Assembly (NCBI GenBank): GCA_964452645.1
Contig: CAYVMO010000010.1
Location: 39,429-103,428 of the forward strand
Length of the DNA stretch: 64,000 bases
Direction: 5' to 3'
Source: CAYXTW01 sp964452645
Lineage (GTDB): Bacteria; Zixibacteria; MSB-5A5; GN15; PGXB01
The notes beneath the pieces are model-generated. The model was not told where the DNA came from, did not search any database, and saw only the letters and a list, made by a program, of their open reading frames with translations. A program made the translations under genes and the position numbers. Shown in pieces: positions 33,956 to 41,705 of the stretch (position 1 is the first letter of the stretch; every line of letters starts with the position of its first letter).

Positions 33956-36454
33956 TCATGGGCAGGCCGGATCCGGACCGTCCAGATATAGATAATTGAT
34001 TATATAAACAATATCAAAAATGTTAACATTAGTGTCCCCATTGACATCACAGCTATTCATATCTACCGGCGGCGGGCCTTCCAAATACAGAAATCCAATC
34101 AGATAAGTCACGTCAAAAATGTTAATCGTCCAGTCGCCGTTGGGATCGCCACAGAGAAAATCGCAGGCATCGCCCAGATTGTCACCGTCGGTATCGGTTT
34201 GCTGCGGATTGTAGGCATCGGGGCAATTATCACACACGGAACCGATATTGTCCCCGTCGGGATCGGCCTGATCCGGGTTGTAATCATTGGGACAGTTATC
34301 CTCATCGCATACATTGGCCGCGAAACCGGGATCACCGTATCCGTCATTATCGGAGTCGGTGCAGGCATCGCAGGCGTCACCGGTCCCATCACCATCGAGA
34401 TCTTCCTGATCAGGATTATAAGCATACGGACAATTGTCATCCGGACAGTTGCTGTAAGGAAATCCGGGGACGCCGTAACCGTCGCCATCAGGATCGGAAC
34501 AAATCGTCGGATTGCCGACAACGACCGCCTTTATTTCGGAATAATCACCCCACTGCCCGTCGGCATCCTGCGCCCTCACTTTATAGAAATAAAGTCCTTC
34601 CGGTTTGTCGGTAAAAACATATGACGTATCGGTAATTGTCGATGAGATTACATTGAAGTTTTCGAATCCGTGTGTCGGGTAAATATTGTCGAAATAAATA
34701 CCGTCCCAGACCCAGGCCATCTGAAATACTTTGTAAGAGAACCTGAAATAAACCGACTGCCCGACATAATCCGACAAATCAAAGCGCGCATCAATCCATC
34801 CGCCCGAGTAACCGGTTATGCCGTTACCCAGATTTATCCCGTAGGGGTCTTCATTGGTGGTGATATTGCCTTCAAGATTGACGAAGTTCTCACCATCGGT
34901 CGAAATCTGGATATAGGCATAATCAAGCGGTTCGCTGAGTGCATAATTAGTCGAAAACCTCAACGAATCGTTGGGCAAAACGTAATACGGCAATATCGTC
35001 TGGATATAGCGCCAATCGAAATTGTCGCCTCCGGAGTAAAAACTACCTGATGATAACTCATACAGCCGTTTGTCCCAGTTGTTGAAATTATTGCACGGAT
35101 CCGTTAAAGTATTATAATCGGTCATTTCGACCACTTCATAATAAACCGGTGGATTTCGAGGATCATCGCACGACCAGTTAATTTCGAAACTTCCCTTGGC
35201 GTCGGCCGAATCCGGAACCGTAAGAAGGGGTGCATCCGGCGGAAGTACCTGCTCGACATGACCGGCCACCTCGGCGATAAACAGATTGGGCAGCAGGTTT
35301 TCCTCGACCAATTCGGGGATTCTCTGTGTTTCCGGCCAGAAACCATCGGCGTAATAATTGCCGACCTCGGTGGTCAAAGCGAATATTTTATTTTTGGTGA
35401 TTTGCTCCCCATACATCCAGTCGTCGGCACCGCCGTTCACCGGATAACCGACGGCGTCGATGTTTGGATAATACCCGTCGAATACATTCATGGAATCGCC
35501 CAGGGCCGAAAAAATATCTTCATCGGGCGTATAACTGTCATTGTAAGAGTATGCCCATAGGTGCAGATTCGAACAGGAGTGGTAATTTACACATATAGCG
35601 AATTCATGGGCGATGCAAAAATCACGAATGACCTGCGTCGCCGGTTCGGAAAACGGGGCGGTGCCGCGATAAGTTTCATCGCCACCGTACGGCGACGAAC
35701 CTTCATCATCATACCCCCATTGATAATCGAAATTGCGATTAAGATCGACTCCAAACGTACCATCGCCGTTATTGCGACGGTTCTTACGCCACATGCCGCC
35801 CGGCCAGTTATAACTCACATTGTACTGGTAGCCGTCCGGATTGACGACCGGCACGAACCACAGTTCCCGCTCATTGACCAGATTGGTAACATACGGATCG
35901 ACACCGTAGTTTTCCAGCAGGTATTCTATGAAATGAAGCAGCACCAGCGGCGTAATAACTTCACGGGCGTGGATACACGCGTTATAAAATACTTCCGGCT
36001 CATCCTCATCATCATTCGGATTATCGGAAATCTTAATAGCGTAAATATCGCGCCCCTCAAGCGTTTGCCCGATGCTGATCCGCTCGGTGGTAATATCCGG
36101 ATACAAAATATGATCAAAATTGAGTTCGGCATTAATCTGAGATAAAGTCAGATAACCTGTCTGTTTTAAATCGGGAAAACGCGACCGATAAAAGGCAACC
36201 ATATCGTCGTGAATTATCTCGACCTCGAAGCCCATATCTTTTAATCTTTCAACCTCCTCGGGATCGGATACGATCTCATAAAAGGAAGGAGCGGCGTACA
36301 TAATGTCAAGATGCAATCCCCGAAGTTGCATCATTTGATCGACCGAGTCGAACTTCACCCGCGCCTGAACGTACTTTTGATCGGCCCCGAGAGCGACTCC
36401 GCATATTAATATCAGCAGAGCCAGAGTCAGAATTTGCATTCTTGGTAGTCCCAT
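33956..36454 (-). CDS. Secreted M14 zinc carboxypeptidase with thrombospondin-3 repeats and dockerin
   Basis: ATG 36454 follows GGAGAG by 6 bases and leads straight into a signal peptide ('ILTLALLILICGVALGA'). Of 832 residues, about 80-380 form the M14 peptidase: zinc ligands in 'CIHAREVITP' (HxxE) and 'VNYHSCSN', catalytic Glu in 'TTEVGNYY'. A beta-sandwich region with fibronectin-like part follows. Ca2+-binding thrombospondin type 3 repeats come next ('DPDGDGYGVPGFPYSNCPDD' type), then a C-terminal dockerin pair ('DVNGDTNVNIFDIVYIINYL'). It trims C-terminal residues from external proteins; the dockerin could attach it to a partner. Confidence 0.93.
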   Translation of the reverse strand: MGLPRMQILTLALLILICGVALGADQKYVQARVKFDSVDQMMQLRGLHLDIMYAAPSFYEIVSDPEEVERLKDMGFEVEIIHDDMVAFYRSRFPDLKQTGYLTLSQINAELNFDHILYPDITTERISIGQTLEGRDIYAIKISDNPNDDEDEPEVFYNACIHAREVITPLVLLHFIEYLLENYGVDPYVTNLVNERELWFVPVVNPDGYQYNVSYNWPGGMWRKNRRNNGDGTFGVDLNRNFDYQWGYDDEGSSPYGGDETYRGTAPFSEPATQVIRDFCIAHEFAICVNYHSCSNLHLWAYSYNDSYTPDEDIFSALGDSMNVFDGYYPNIDAVGYPVNGGADDWMYGEQITKNKIFALTTEVGNYYADGFWPETQRIPELVEENLLPNLFIAEVAGHVEQVLPPDAPLLTVPDSADAKGSFEINWSCDDPRNPPVYYEVVEMTDYNTLTDPCNNFNNWDKRLYELSSGSFYSGGDNFDWRYIQTILPYYVLPNDSLRFSTNYALSEPLDYAYIQISTDGENFVNLEGNITTNEDPYGINLGNGITGYSGGWIDARFDLSDYVGQSVYFRFSYKVFQMAWVWDGIYFDNIYPTHGFENFNVISSTITDTSYVFTDKPEGLYFYKVRAQDADGQWGDYSEIKAVVVGNPTICSDPDGDGYGVPGFPYSNCPDDNCPYAYNPDQEDLDGDGTGDACDACTDSDNDGYGDPGFAANVCDEDNCPNDYNPDQADPDGDNIGSVCDNCPDAYNPQQTDTDGDNLGDACDFLCGDPNGDWTINIFDVTYLIGFLYLEGPPPVDMNSCDVNGDTNVNIFDIVYIINYLYLDGPDPACP

Positions 36455-36499
36455 GATGCTCTCCAATGCAGTAAAGGAGTTAAAAACTATATTTTTCAA

Positions 36500-36987
36500 C
36501 GGCGGTAGTTATTTTTAATGACGTCGGCCAACCCGCTTTTGTTTCAAAAAATCGCGAGTTTTGGTCAAATAAGTCTGCCGTCAGTATTGAGTTAGCCCAT
36601 AATTGACTAAAAATTTAAAAAAGCAGTATTCTATCTGACAATATATATCAAAAGATGAATCCGTCAATACGAAAAATAATGGTGCCGGGACCTGGACCGA
36701 GGATTCATAAGGATTCATATCCGCAATCTTCAGAAATACAATAAATTACGCTAAAGGCTGTCTCTTCTCATCAGGTGCGGGATTGAGTAGTCTTTTCAAA
36801 AGCGAAAAAAGTGTTATCGGGAGGAGTCCAAATTCCGTCCGCCAGGACTCAAAGAAATGAGGACAACTGGTCGATCTATACGTTCATTCCGTTGCAACGA
36901 TATCGGTATCACTGCAACCGGAGTAATCGACTATCTGCCTGCCGATGATATCTTTAATTCTTTAATATTGATGGGCCGACGGCGGCC
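36500..36987. other. Intergenic region without a gene
   Basis: Upstream of the M14 gene and downstream of the SGNH-like gene (both minus). The sequence is AT-rich at 36590-36660; repeated words 'GGATTCATA' occur twice near 36703-36720. No ORF or clear terminator seen. Confidence 0.35.
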
Positions 36988-37731
36988 TTATTCTTTGAGT
37001 TCTTTCAGCACCTTCAGGGTTGCCTCGGATATTTTATCGTATCCGGCTTCGTTCAACAAAATCTGGCCCCCCATAAATTTACTGGAGAAATATCCTTCAC
37101 TGTCAGCTACAATCCTATAAAAATCGACGAATTTCAGATTATTGTCGCGGCAATATTCCTGAAGCCAACGATTGAATTCCCTGAGACTATCCAGGACATT
37201 ATAAGGTACTTCCAATTCGGCTTTAAAATCTCTGCCGACAGGGATTACGGAGGTCAATATCGGCTCTATTCCATGCATCCTGGCAATATCCGCCATGCTC
37301 GAAATATAATCCTCGATTTCCCGGACACTGCTTTCCGGCCGGAAATTATATGAACTTAACTCGATTATGACCGCCCCGGGCTTTAAATCAACAACGTCGG
37401 GTTTAAATCTGAGTAGAAAACCGGAAATTCGCTGCCCCGAAATACCGCGATTTATGGTTTCAAAATTGGGAAAATATTTATTTAAATCCCATCCGTGTGT
37501 TATTTGCGAGCCCAGAAAAACGATTCTGTTATCGATTTGTCGATCGGCCGAAAGGCGATTATCATCTTCTTCATACACATGACGGCCGGAAAATTCCGAA
37601 ACCACATTTGTGTACTTATCAAGAAAATAATTAACACTGGCGCGATAACCTAAAGCCTTATAGGCAACGTAAATTATAAAGAGATTGCCGATTAGAGATA
37701 ATATCAGAATGACCTTCATCTTTTTATTCAT
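36988..37731 (-). CDS. SGNH-fold protein lacking catalytic residues
   Basis: The 247-residue protein has an N-terminal membrane anchor ('VILILSLIGNLFIIYVAY'). An SGNH-hydrolase-like domain follows: block I 'VFLGSQITHGW' (normally GDSIT), block II 'NRGISGQRIS' (Gly kept), block III 'IELSSYNFRP' (normally GTND) and block V 'GGQILLNEAGY' (normally DGxHLN). Thus the nucleophile Ser is Gln, the oxyanion Asn is Tyr, and the Asp and His are gone. A hydrolase activity is unlikely; a carbohydrate-binding or scaffold role is inferred. It is divergent from the propeller gene at 38006. Confidence 0.85.
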   Translation of the reverse strand: MNKKMKVILILSLIGNLFIIYVAYKALGYRASVNYFLDKYTNVVSEFSGRHVYEEDDNRLSADRQIDNRIVFLGSQITHGWDLNKYFPNFETINRGISGQRISGFLLRFKPDVVDLKPGAVIIELSSYNFRPESSVREIEDYISSMADIARMHGIEPILTSVIPVGRDFKAELEVPYNVLDSLREFNRWLQEYCRDNNLKFVDFYRIVADSEGYFSSKFMGGQILLNEAGYDKISEATLKVLKELKE

Positions 37732-38005
37732 ATTATTAGACCCTCGTTTGACTCAATCATATTCCGTCAGATATTTAACCATTATAATTGCATAATCTTA
37801 AATATATAAATTATGCGATGCAAGGCTAAAATCGCGTTTTATAGTCTTCTTTTAAGATAGCTTTTAGTATTGACAAATGCCCGGTTTTCGATAATACTCT
37901 ACAAGGAATTTTGACAGCTCGAGCAATAAAAAAATCGAGGTTTCAAATACAGATAGAGGTAAACATGACTGGCTTGCTCAACCCTTTAGCAGTATGGTAT
38001 GAAAG

Positions 38006-38989
38006 ATGAAAAAGGTATATATATTTGTCGCGGTTATTTTAATCATAATTTGTTCGGCAATAACATTTACGGGTGGATTACTCATCGGCCTGCGCTATGG
38101 AGATATAAACAAAATCCCGTACGTTGCTTATGGGGAGTGGTCAATCGGAATATATACGGGAAGCTCGCCTCTGGATATCTCTCCGTCCGCAAACCCCGGA
38201 AATCCCGTCCTGACGGCCAGTGATGTAACCGATATGCCGGCTCGCTTCCTGGCGGATCCCTTTATGGTCTTTGAGAATGGTATCTGGTACATGTTTTTTG
38301 AAATCTTACACGCTCGGACCAATCAGGGAAATATTGGACTGGCTACGAGCAAAAATGGTCTGGATTGGACTTATCAACAGGTGGTGCTGGACGAGCCGTT
38401 TCATCTTTCATTTCCCTGTGTATTCAAATGGAAAGACGATTATTATATGATCCCAGAGAGCCGCGAAGCCAACGCGGTGCTATTATATAAGGCGACACCC
38501 TTCCCGATTGAATGGTCAAAAGTCAAAGTGATAATTGATAAGAACTATGTCGATCCCTCCTTTTTTTACTATAATGGAAAATGCTGGCTATTTGCCTCCT
38601 CCGCCGCCAGTAACACTCTTTGGCTTTATTATGCCGACGACCCGGCAGGGCCATGGATCGAGCATCCCAAAAGCCCGGTGGTGGTGGGAAATCCTCATAT
38701 CGCCAGGCCGGCCGGAAGAGTGGCAATCTATGATAATAGAATAATAAGATTCGGCATGGATTGCAGTCCGACTTATGGCGGAGCGGTGAGAGCTTTTGAG
38801 ATAACAGCCTTGTCCCCCACCGAATATGAGGAAAAAGCGCTATCGGATAAACCCTTACTGGAGGCCAGTGGAACCGGATGGAATAGCGACAGAATGCATC
38901 AGATTGACGCGCACATGATATCCGAAGGGAAATGGATAGCGGTTGTCGATGGATACCGGGGCGGGATAAAAATCGGTCTTAAATATTGA
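38006..38989 (+). CDS. Membrane-anchored five-bladed propeller (GINT1 N-terminal/GH43-like)
   Basis: The 327-residue protein has an N-terminal membrane segment ('IFVAVILIIICSAITFTGGL'). A propeller domain follows with 'ADPFMVFENGIWYMFFEI', 'FPCVFKWKDDYYMIPESRE' and 'NPHIARPAGRVAIYDNRIIR'. These match the GH43/GH32-like fold found in the N-terminal domain of glucosamine inositolphosphorylceramide transferase and its bacterial relatives. Such domains sit in surface-polysaccharide gene clusters. Sugar recognition or transfer at the outer face is inferred. It precedes the asparagine-synthase-like gene by 121 bases. Confidence 0.75.
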   Translation: MKKVYIFVAVILIIICSAITFTGGLLIGLRYGDINKIPYVAYGEWSIGIYTGSSPLDISPSANPGNPVLTASDVTDMPARFLADPFMVFENGIWYMFFEILHARTNQGNIGLATSKNGLDWTYQQVVLDEPFHLSFPCVFKWKDDYYMIPESREANAVLLYKATPFPIEWSKVKVIIDKNYVDPSFFYYNGKCWLFASSAASNTLWLYYADDPAGPWIEHPKSPVVVGNPHIARPAGRVAIYDNRIIRFGMDCSPTYGGAVRAFEITALSPTEYEEKALSDKPLLEASGTGWNSDRMHQIDAHMISEGKWIAVVDGYRGGIKIGLKY

Positions 38990-39110
38990 CCGGGCGGACA
39001 TCAATATTTCCGGCAAAAATCAGGCAAATTGAAACGTATAAGATTCATAAAATGCTGAGGTCTGATTACGGTTTCATGATAGATCGTTCTCTTTTTCCAA
39101 GGAGTCTTCA

Positions 39111-40967
39111 GTGCCGGGTATTTTAGGTGTAATATTAAAAAAGAATAAAAACAGACAGGCCAATGAAGACCTCATCCGGGCGATGCTCCAGAAGTTATCG
39201 CATAATGACAATTATGTCAGTCAGTCTTATGCCGGAGAATGGTTCGCGATTGGTAACATCGGTTTGCCGGTCGAGGGTGAAAGTCGATTTACAATACAGG
39301 AGAAGAGCGGCTACGCCGCTGCTTTTTCCGGATATATTTATGGCTGGAAGAATCTTGATGCCAATCTGAGCCGTGACACGGCCGACAAAGCCTCTCGTTT
39401 GATAGAAATTTATCAACGTCACAAAGATAATCTTCCGACAAAAATCGACGGCTCGTTTAATATTGCCGTTGTCGATATCAAGGGGCGCGAATGCCTGATC
39501 TGTAATGATAGATTCGGACACCGCCAGCTTTATTACTACGAAGATGATGACCTGTTTCTGTTCTCGAGCGAAATAAAGGCTTTCCTGGCGTATGATAAGT
39601 TTATTAAAGGGATAGATCTTAAAGGTGCGTCCGACTACTTTAACTATGGTTACCTTCTTGGCAATAAAACATTCTTCAAGGACGTGAAAATCCTGAGGGG
39701 CGGTCATAACATTATCTATAAAAACGCCCGGATTACATTTCAAAAATACTGGGATTATCAATTCGGTGAGGAATCGAAACAAACGGTCGGTGAACTTATA
39801 GAAGAAGCCGATACGATTTATATCGATATAATCAGAAAGCTGAAAGGCTACGGTGAAAACACGATTGTTCCGCTTTCCGGCGGGCTTGACTCGAGATTCA
39901 TTATTGGCCACACGGTCCGGGCCGGTCTTCAACCATACACTTTTACTCACGGGAGAAAGAACTGTCTGGACCATAAAATCGCCCATCGAGTAGCACAAGA
40001 ATTACGCCTGAAGAATTACCGATTTGTCGAAGTTAATCCGGATTGGTTCATTGACTACATTGAGGAGTTTGTTTTTCTCACCGAGGGGATGATCGATTCC
40101 AGCCCCGCTATTCTTCTGGGAATAAACCGGCAATATGACCTTAATCCAAAATCCAGCGTTTTCTTGAACGGTATTTTTGGCGGCCCCACCAATTTTGGTT
40201 CAGTCTTTTTTACACCCGACGATTTGATTGACGGTCTTACGTATGAAAAAAAGTTGGAAAGAATCAAAGGCAGTCTCGGCGGCTTTTTAGGTGAATTGAA
40301 AGATGGTCTTTTCGACCAGAATCTAAAGGCCGCAATCTCCGAAAACTACTTATCTTCAATTGATGAGGAATTCAGGAATTGCCTTGAAGTATCCGACAAA
40401 TTTTATCAACAAAGAGATGTCTTTTTTTTAAAGAATAATCTCGGACGGTATATGAATCAGGTTGATTGCAGCCGTTTTGTCTGGCATGATCATTTCGCCC
40501 TGGCCAATGACCGATTGGTTGATTTTTATATGAGACTTCCGGCCAGGTTACATTTTTCGCGGGGCTTTATGTCTGAATATTTCAAAGTCAAGTTCCCGAC
40601 TCTTGCGGCAATACCCTATCAGGCAACCGGAGTCGACCTGTATAGCGAGCCATCGAAGTATAGAATCAAGGTTCAGGAATATATTAGAAAGTCGAAATAT
40701 TATGCCGAGAGGATATCCAAAGGCAGGTTAAGGTTTTATGACATGAGAGCTTACGTTCACCCCGAGCAATTATTCCGCTCTCATAAGAAAATAGCGGGCT
40801 ACTTCCAGGAAATCCTGTTTGATGACAGAACAGCCAGTCGCGGATATTACAATATGAAGAAATTGGAGACATTGTTTAAGTGGCAAAAGGAGGGTGGATA
40901 CGGTTTTTACCCGCTTTCTTCTCTACTTGCCTTTGAGATATTCAACCGGCTCTATATGGACCCGTAA
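39111..40967 (+). CDS. Asparagine-synthase-like ATP-dependent ligase without glutaminase Cys
   Basis: GTG 39111 lies 6 bases after AAGGAG. The 618-residue protein begins Met-Pro-Gly-Ile-Leu-Gly where glutamine-dependent asparagine synthases have Met-Cys-Gly, so the nucleophilic Cys2 is Pro. The rest of the Ntn-type N-domain is kept ('GSFNIAVVDIKGRECLICND', 'DRFGHRQLYYYEDDDLFLFS'). The C-terminal synthase domain has the ATP P-loop 'VPLSGGLDSRF' at about 255. It probably amidates or ligates with ammonia or an amine other than glutamine-derived nitrogen, as beta-lactam synthetases do. Role in surface glycan modification is inferred from neighbours. Confidence 0.85.
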   Translation: MPGILGVILKKNKNRQANEDLIRAMLQKLSHNDNYVSQSYAGEWFAIGNIGLPVEGESRFTIQEKSGYAAAFSGYIYGWKNLDANLSRDTADKASRLIEIYQRHKDNLPTKIDGSFNIAVVDIKGRECLICNDRFGHRQLYYYEDDDLFLFSSEIKAFLAYDKFIKGIDLKGASDYFNYGYLLGNKTFFKDVKILRGGHNIIYKNARITFQKYWDYQFGEESKQTVGELIEEADTIYIDIIRKLKGYGENTIVPLSGGLDSRFIIGHTVRAGLQPYTFTHGRKNCLDHKIAHRVAQELRLKNYRFVEVNPDWFIDYIEEFVFLTEGMIDSSPAILLGINRQYDLNPKSSVFLNGIFGGPTNFGSVFFTPDDLIDGLTYEKKLERIKGSLGGFLGELKDGLFDQNLKAAISENYLSSIDEEFRNCLEVSDKFYQQRDVFFLKNNLGRYMNQVDCSRFVWHDHFALANDRLVDFYMRLPARLHFSRGFMSEYFKVKFPTLAAIPYQATGVDLYSEPSKYRIKVQEYIRKSKYYAERISKGRLRFYDMRAYVHPEQLFRSHKKIAGYFQEILFDDRTASRGYYNMKKLETLFKWQKEGGYGFYPLSSLLAFEIFNRLYMDP

Positions 40968-41030
40968 TGTATTATTGGCCATTTTTTACTTGCGTTATTT
41001 TGAATTTTGACGATATTTAGAATACACAAG

Positions 41031-41090
41031 AAAGGAGGTGGTCCATTTGAAGTCAGACAAATGTGAGGTGGCTGATACTTAGCCGCTGAT
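41031..41090 (+). other. Strong SD followed by an 11-codon ORF (candidate small peptide)
   Basis: AAAGGAGGTGGTCC (41031-41044) matches the complement of the 16S rRNA 3' tail at 13 of 14 positions. Eight bases after GGAGG, TTG 41047 opens an 11-codon frame, Met-KSDKCEVADT, ending at TAG 41080-41082. The size is too small for standard gene calling, and the peptide is unproven. Confidence 0.4.
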
Positions 41091-41101
41091 TCAACATAAA
41101 T

Positions 41102-41130
41102 TGTTGGGTCACGCTGAGTAAATCCCAACA
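41102..41130 (+). ncRNA. Hairpin of a compact transcribed element
   Basis: TGTTGGG (41102-41108) pairs with CCCAACA (41124-41130). Together with the mini-ORF and the terminator that follows it forms a roughly 145-base unit with its own start and end, possibly a small regulatory RNA or attenuator. Confidence 0.4.
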
Positions 41131-41140
41131 GTTTTACCGG

Positions 41141-41175
41141 CCTGACGGCTTACCATAACCGTCAGGTTTTTTATT
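41141..41175 (+). terminator. Intrinsic terminator ending the small transcript
   Basis: CCTGACGG (41141-41148) pairs with CCGTCAGG (41159-41166), followed by TTTTTTATTT. It lies upstream of the cupin gene, so the cupin needs its own promoter or read-through control. Confidence 0.88.
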
Positions 41176-41285
41176 TATCCATCGAATAAATCACTTCCGG
41201 CTGAGAGTTATCGTTTCCAAAAGCTCTCTTTCATTACCGCCGTATCATCCGTATAATTTTGGCAAAGAACAATAAGGAGGCATAT

Positions 41286-41633
41286 ATGCCGGTGAGGAAA
41301 TATGAAGAAATCGATGAAATCAAGGTCGTAATGGATGGTGTGAAAGATGTAACCAAGAAGATACCGATCGGTAAGCCGGAAGGCTGGAAAAATTATACGC
41401 TCAGGGTGTTTAAAATAAAACCGGGCGGTTTTACACCCCATCATAATCATGACTGGGAGCATGTCAATTATGTAATTTCGGGTCGGGGGCAGTTGATAAT
41501 TGATGGTGCGGTGCATGAATTGTCGGAAAAAGATTTCGCCTTTGTCCCTCCGAATGCCAGGCACCAGTTTAAGAATCCCTATGATGAGGACTTTGAGTTC
41601 ATATGTATCGTGCCCAACAGGGGTGAGTATTAA
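41286..41633 (+). CDS. Small cupin-domain protein
   Basis: ATG 41286 follows AAGGAGG by 5 bases. The 115-residue single-domain cupin has metal-binding motif 1 'GGFTPHHNHDWEHVNYVISG' (HxH, E) and motif 2 'DFAFVPPNARHQFKN' with the last His. Such cupins bind a metal and a small ligand and may act as a sensor, isomerase or dioxygenase; the substrate is unknown. It stands alone, convergent with the M16 protease gene. Confidence 0.9.
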   Translation: MPVRKYEEIDEIKVVMDGVKDVTKKIPIGKPEGWKNYTLRVFKIKPGGFTPHHNHDWEHVNYVISGRGQLIIDGAVHELSEKDFAFVPPNARHQFKNPYDEDFEFICIVPNRGEY

Positions 41634-41638
41634 AAAAG

Positions 41639-41668
41639 AAATCTGCCGGGGCGAAGTCATGCCCCGGC
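41639..41668 (-). terminator. Intrinsic terminator of the M16 protease gene
   Basis: GCCGGGGC (41645-41652) pairs with GCCCCGGC (41661-41668). On the minus strand a T-rich tail follows, placed behind the stop of the M16 gene. Confidence 0.85.
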
Positions 41669-41705
41669 GTAATCCGGACCCGACAGAACACTTTGAATAT
41701 ATTCT

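Noticed and set aside
33956..34520. Short Asp/Gly-rich repeats that might suggest a CRISPR-like or minisatellite array
   Set aside because: They are degenerate coding repeats for thrombospondin type 3 and dockerin calcium loops, with no spacers.
35561..36145. 194-codon plus-strand frame rich in Ile/Val
   Set aside because: Shadow of the M14 peptidase domain, whose zinc ligands define the minus-strand gene.
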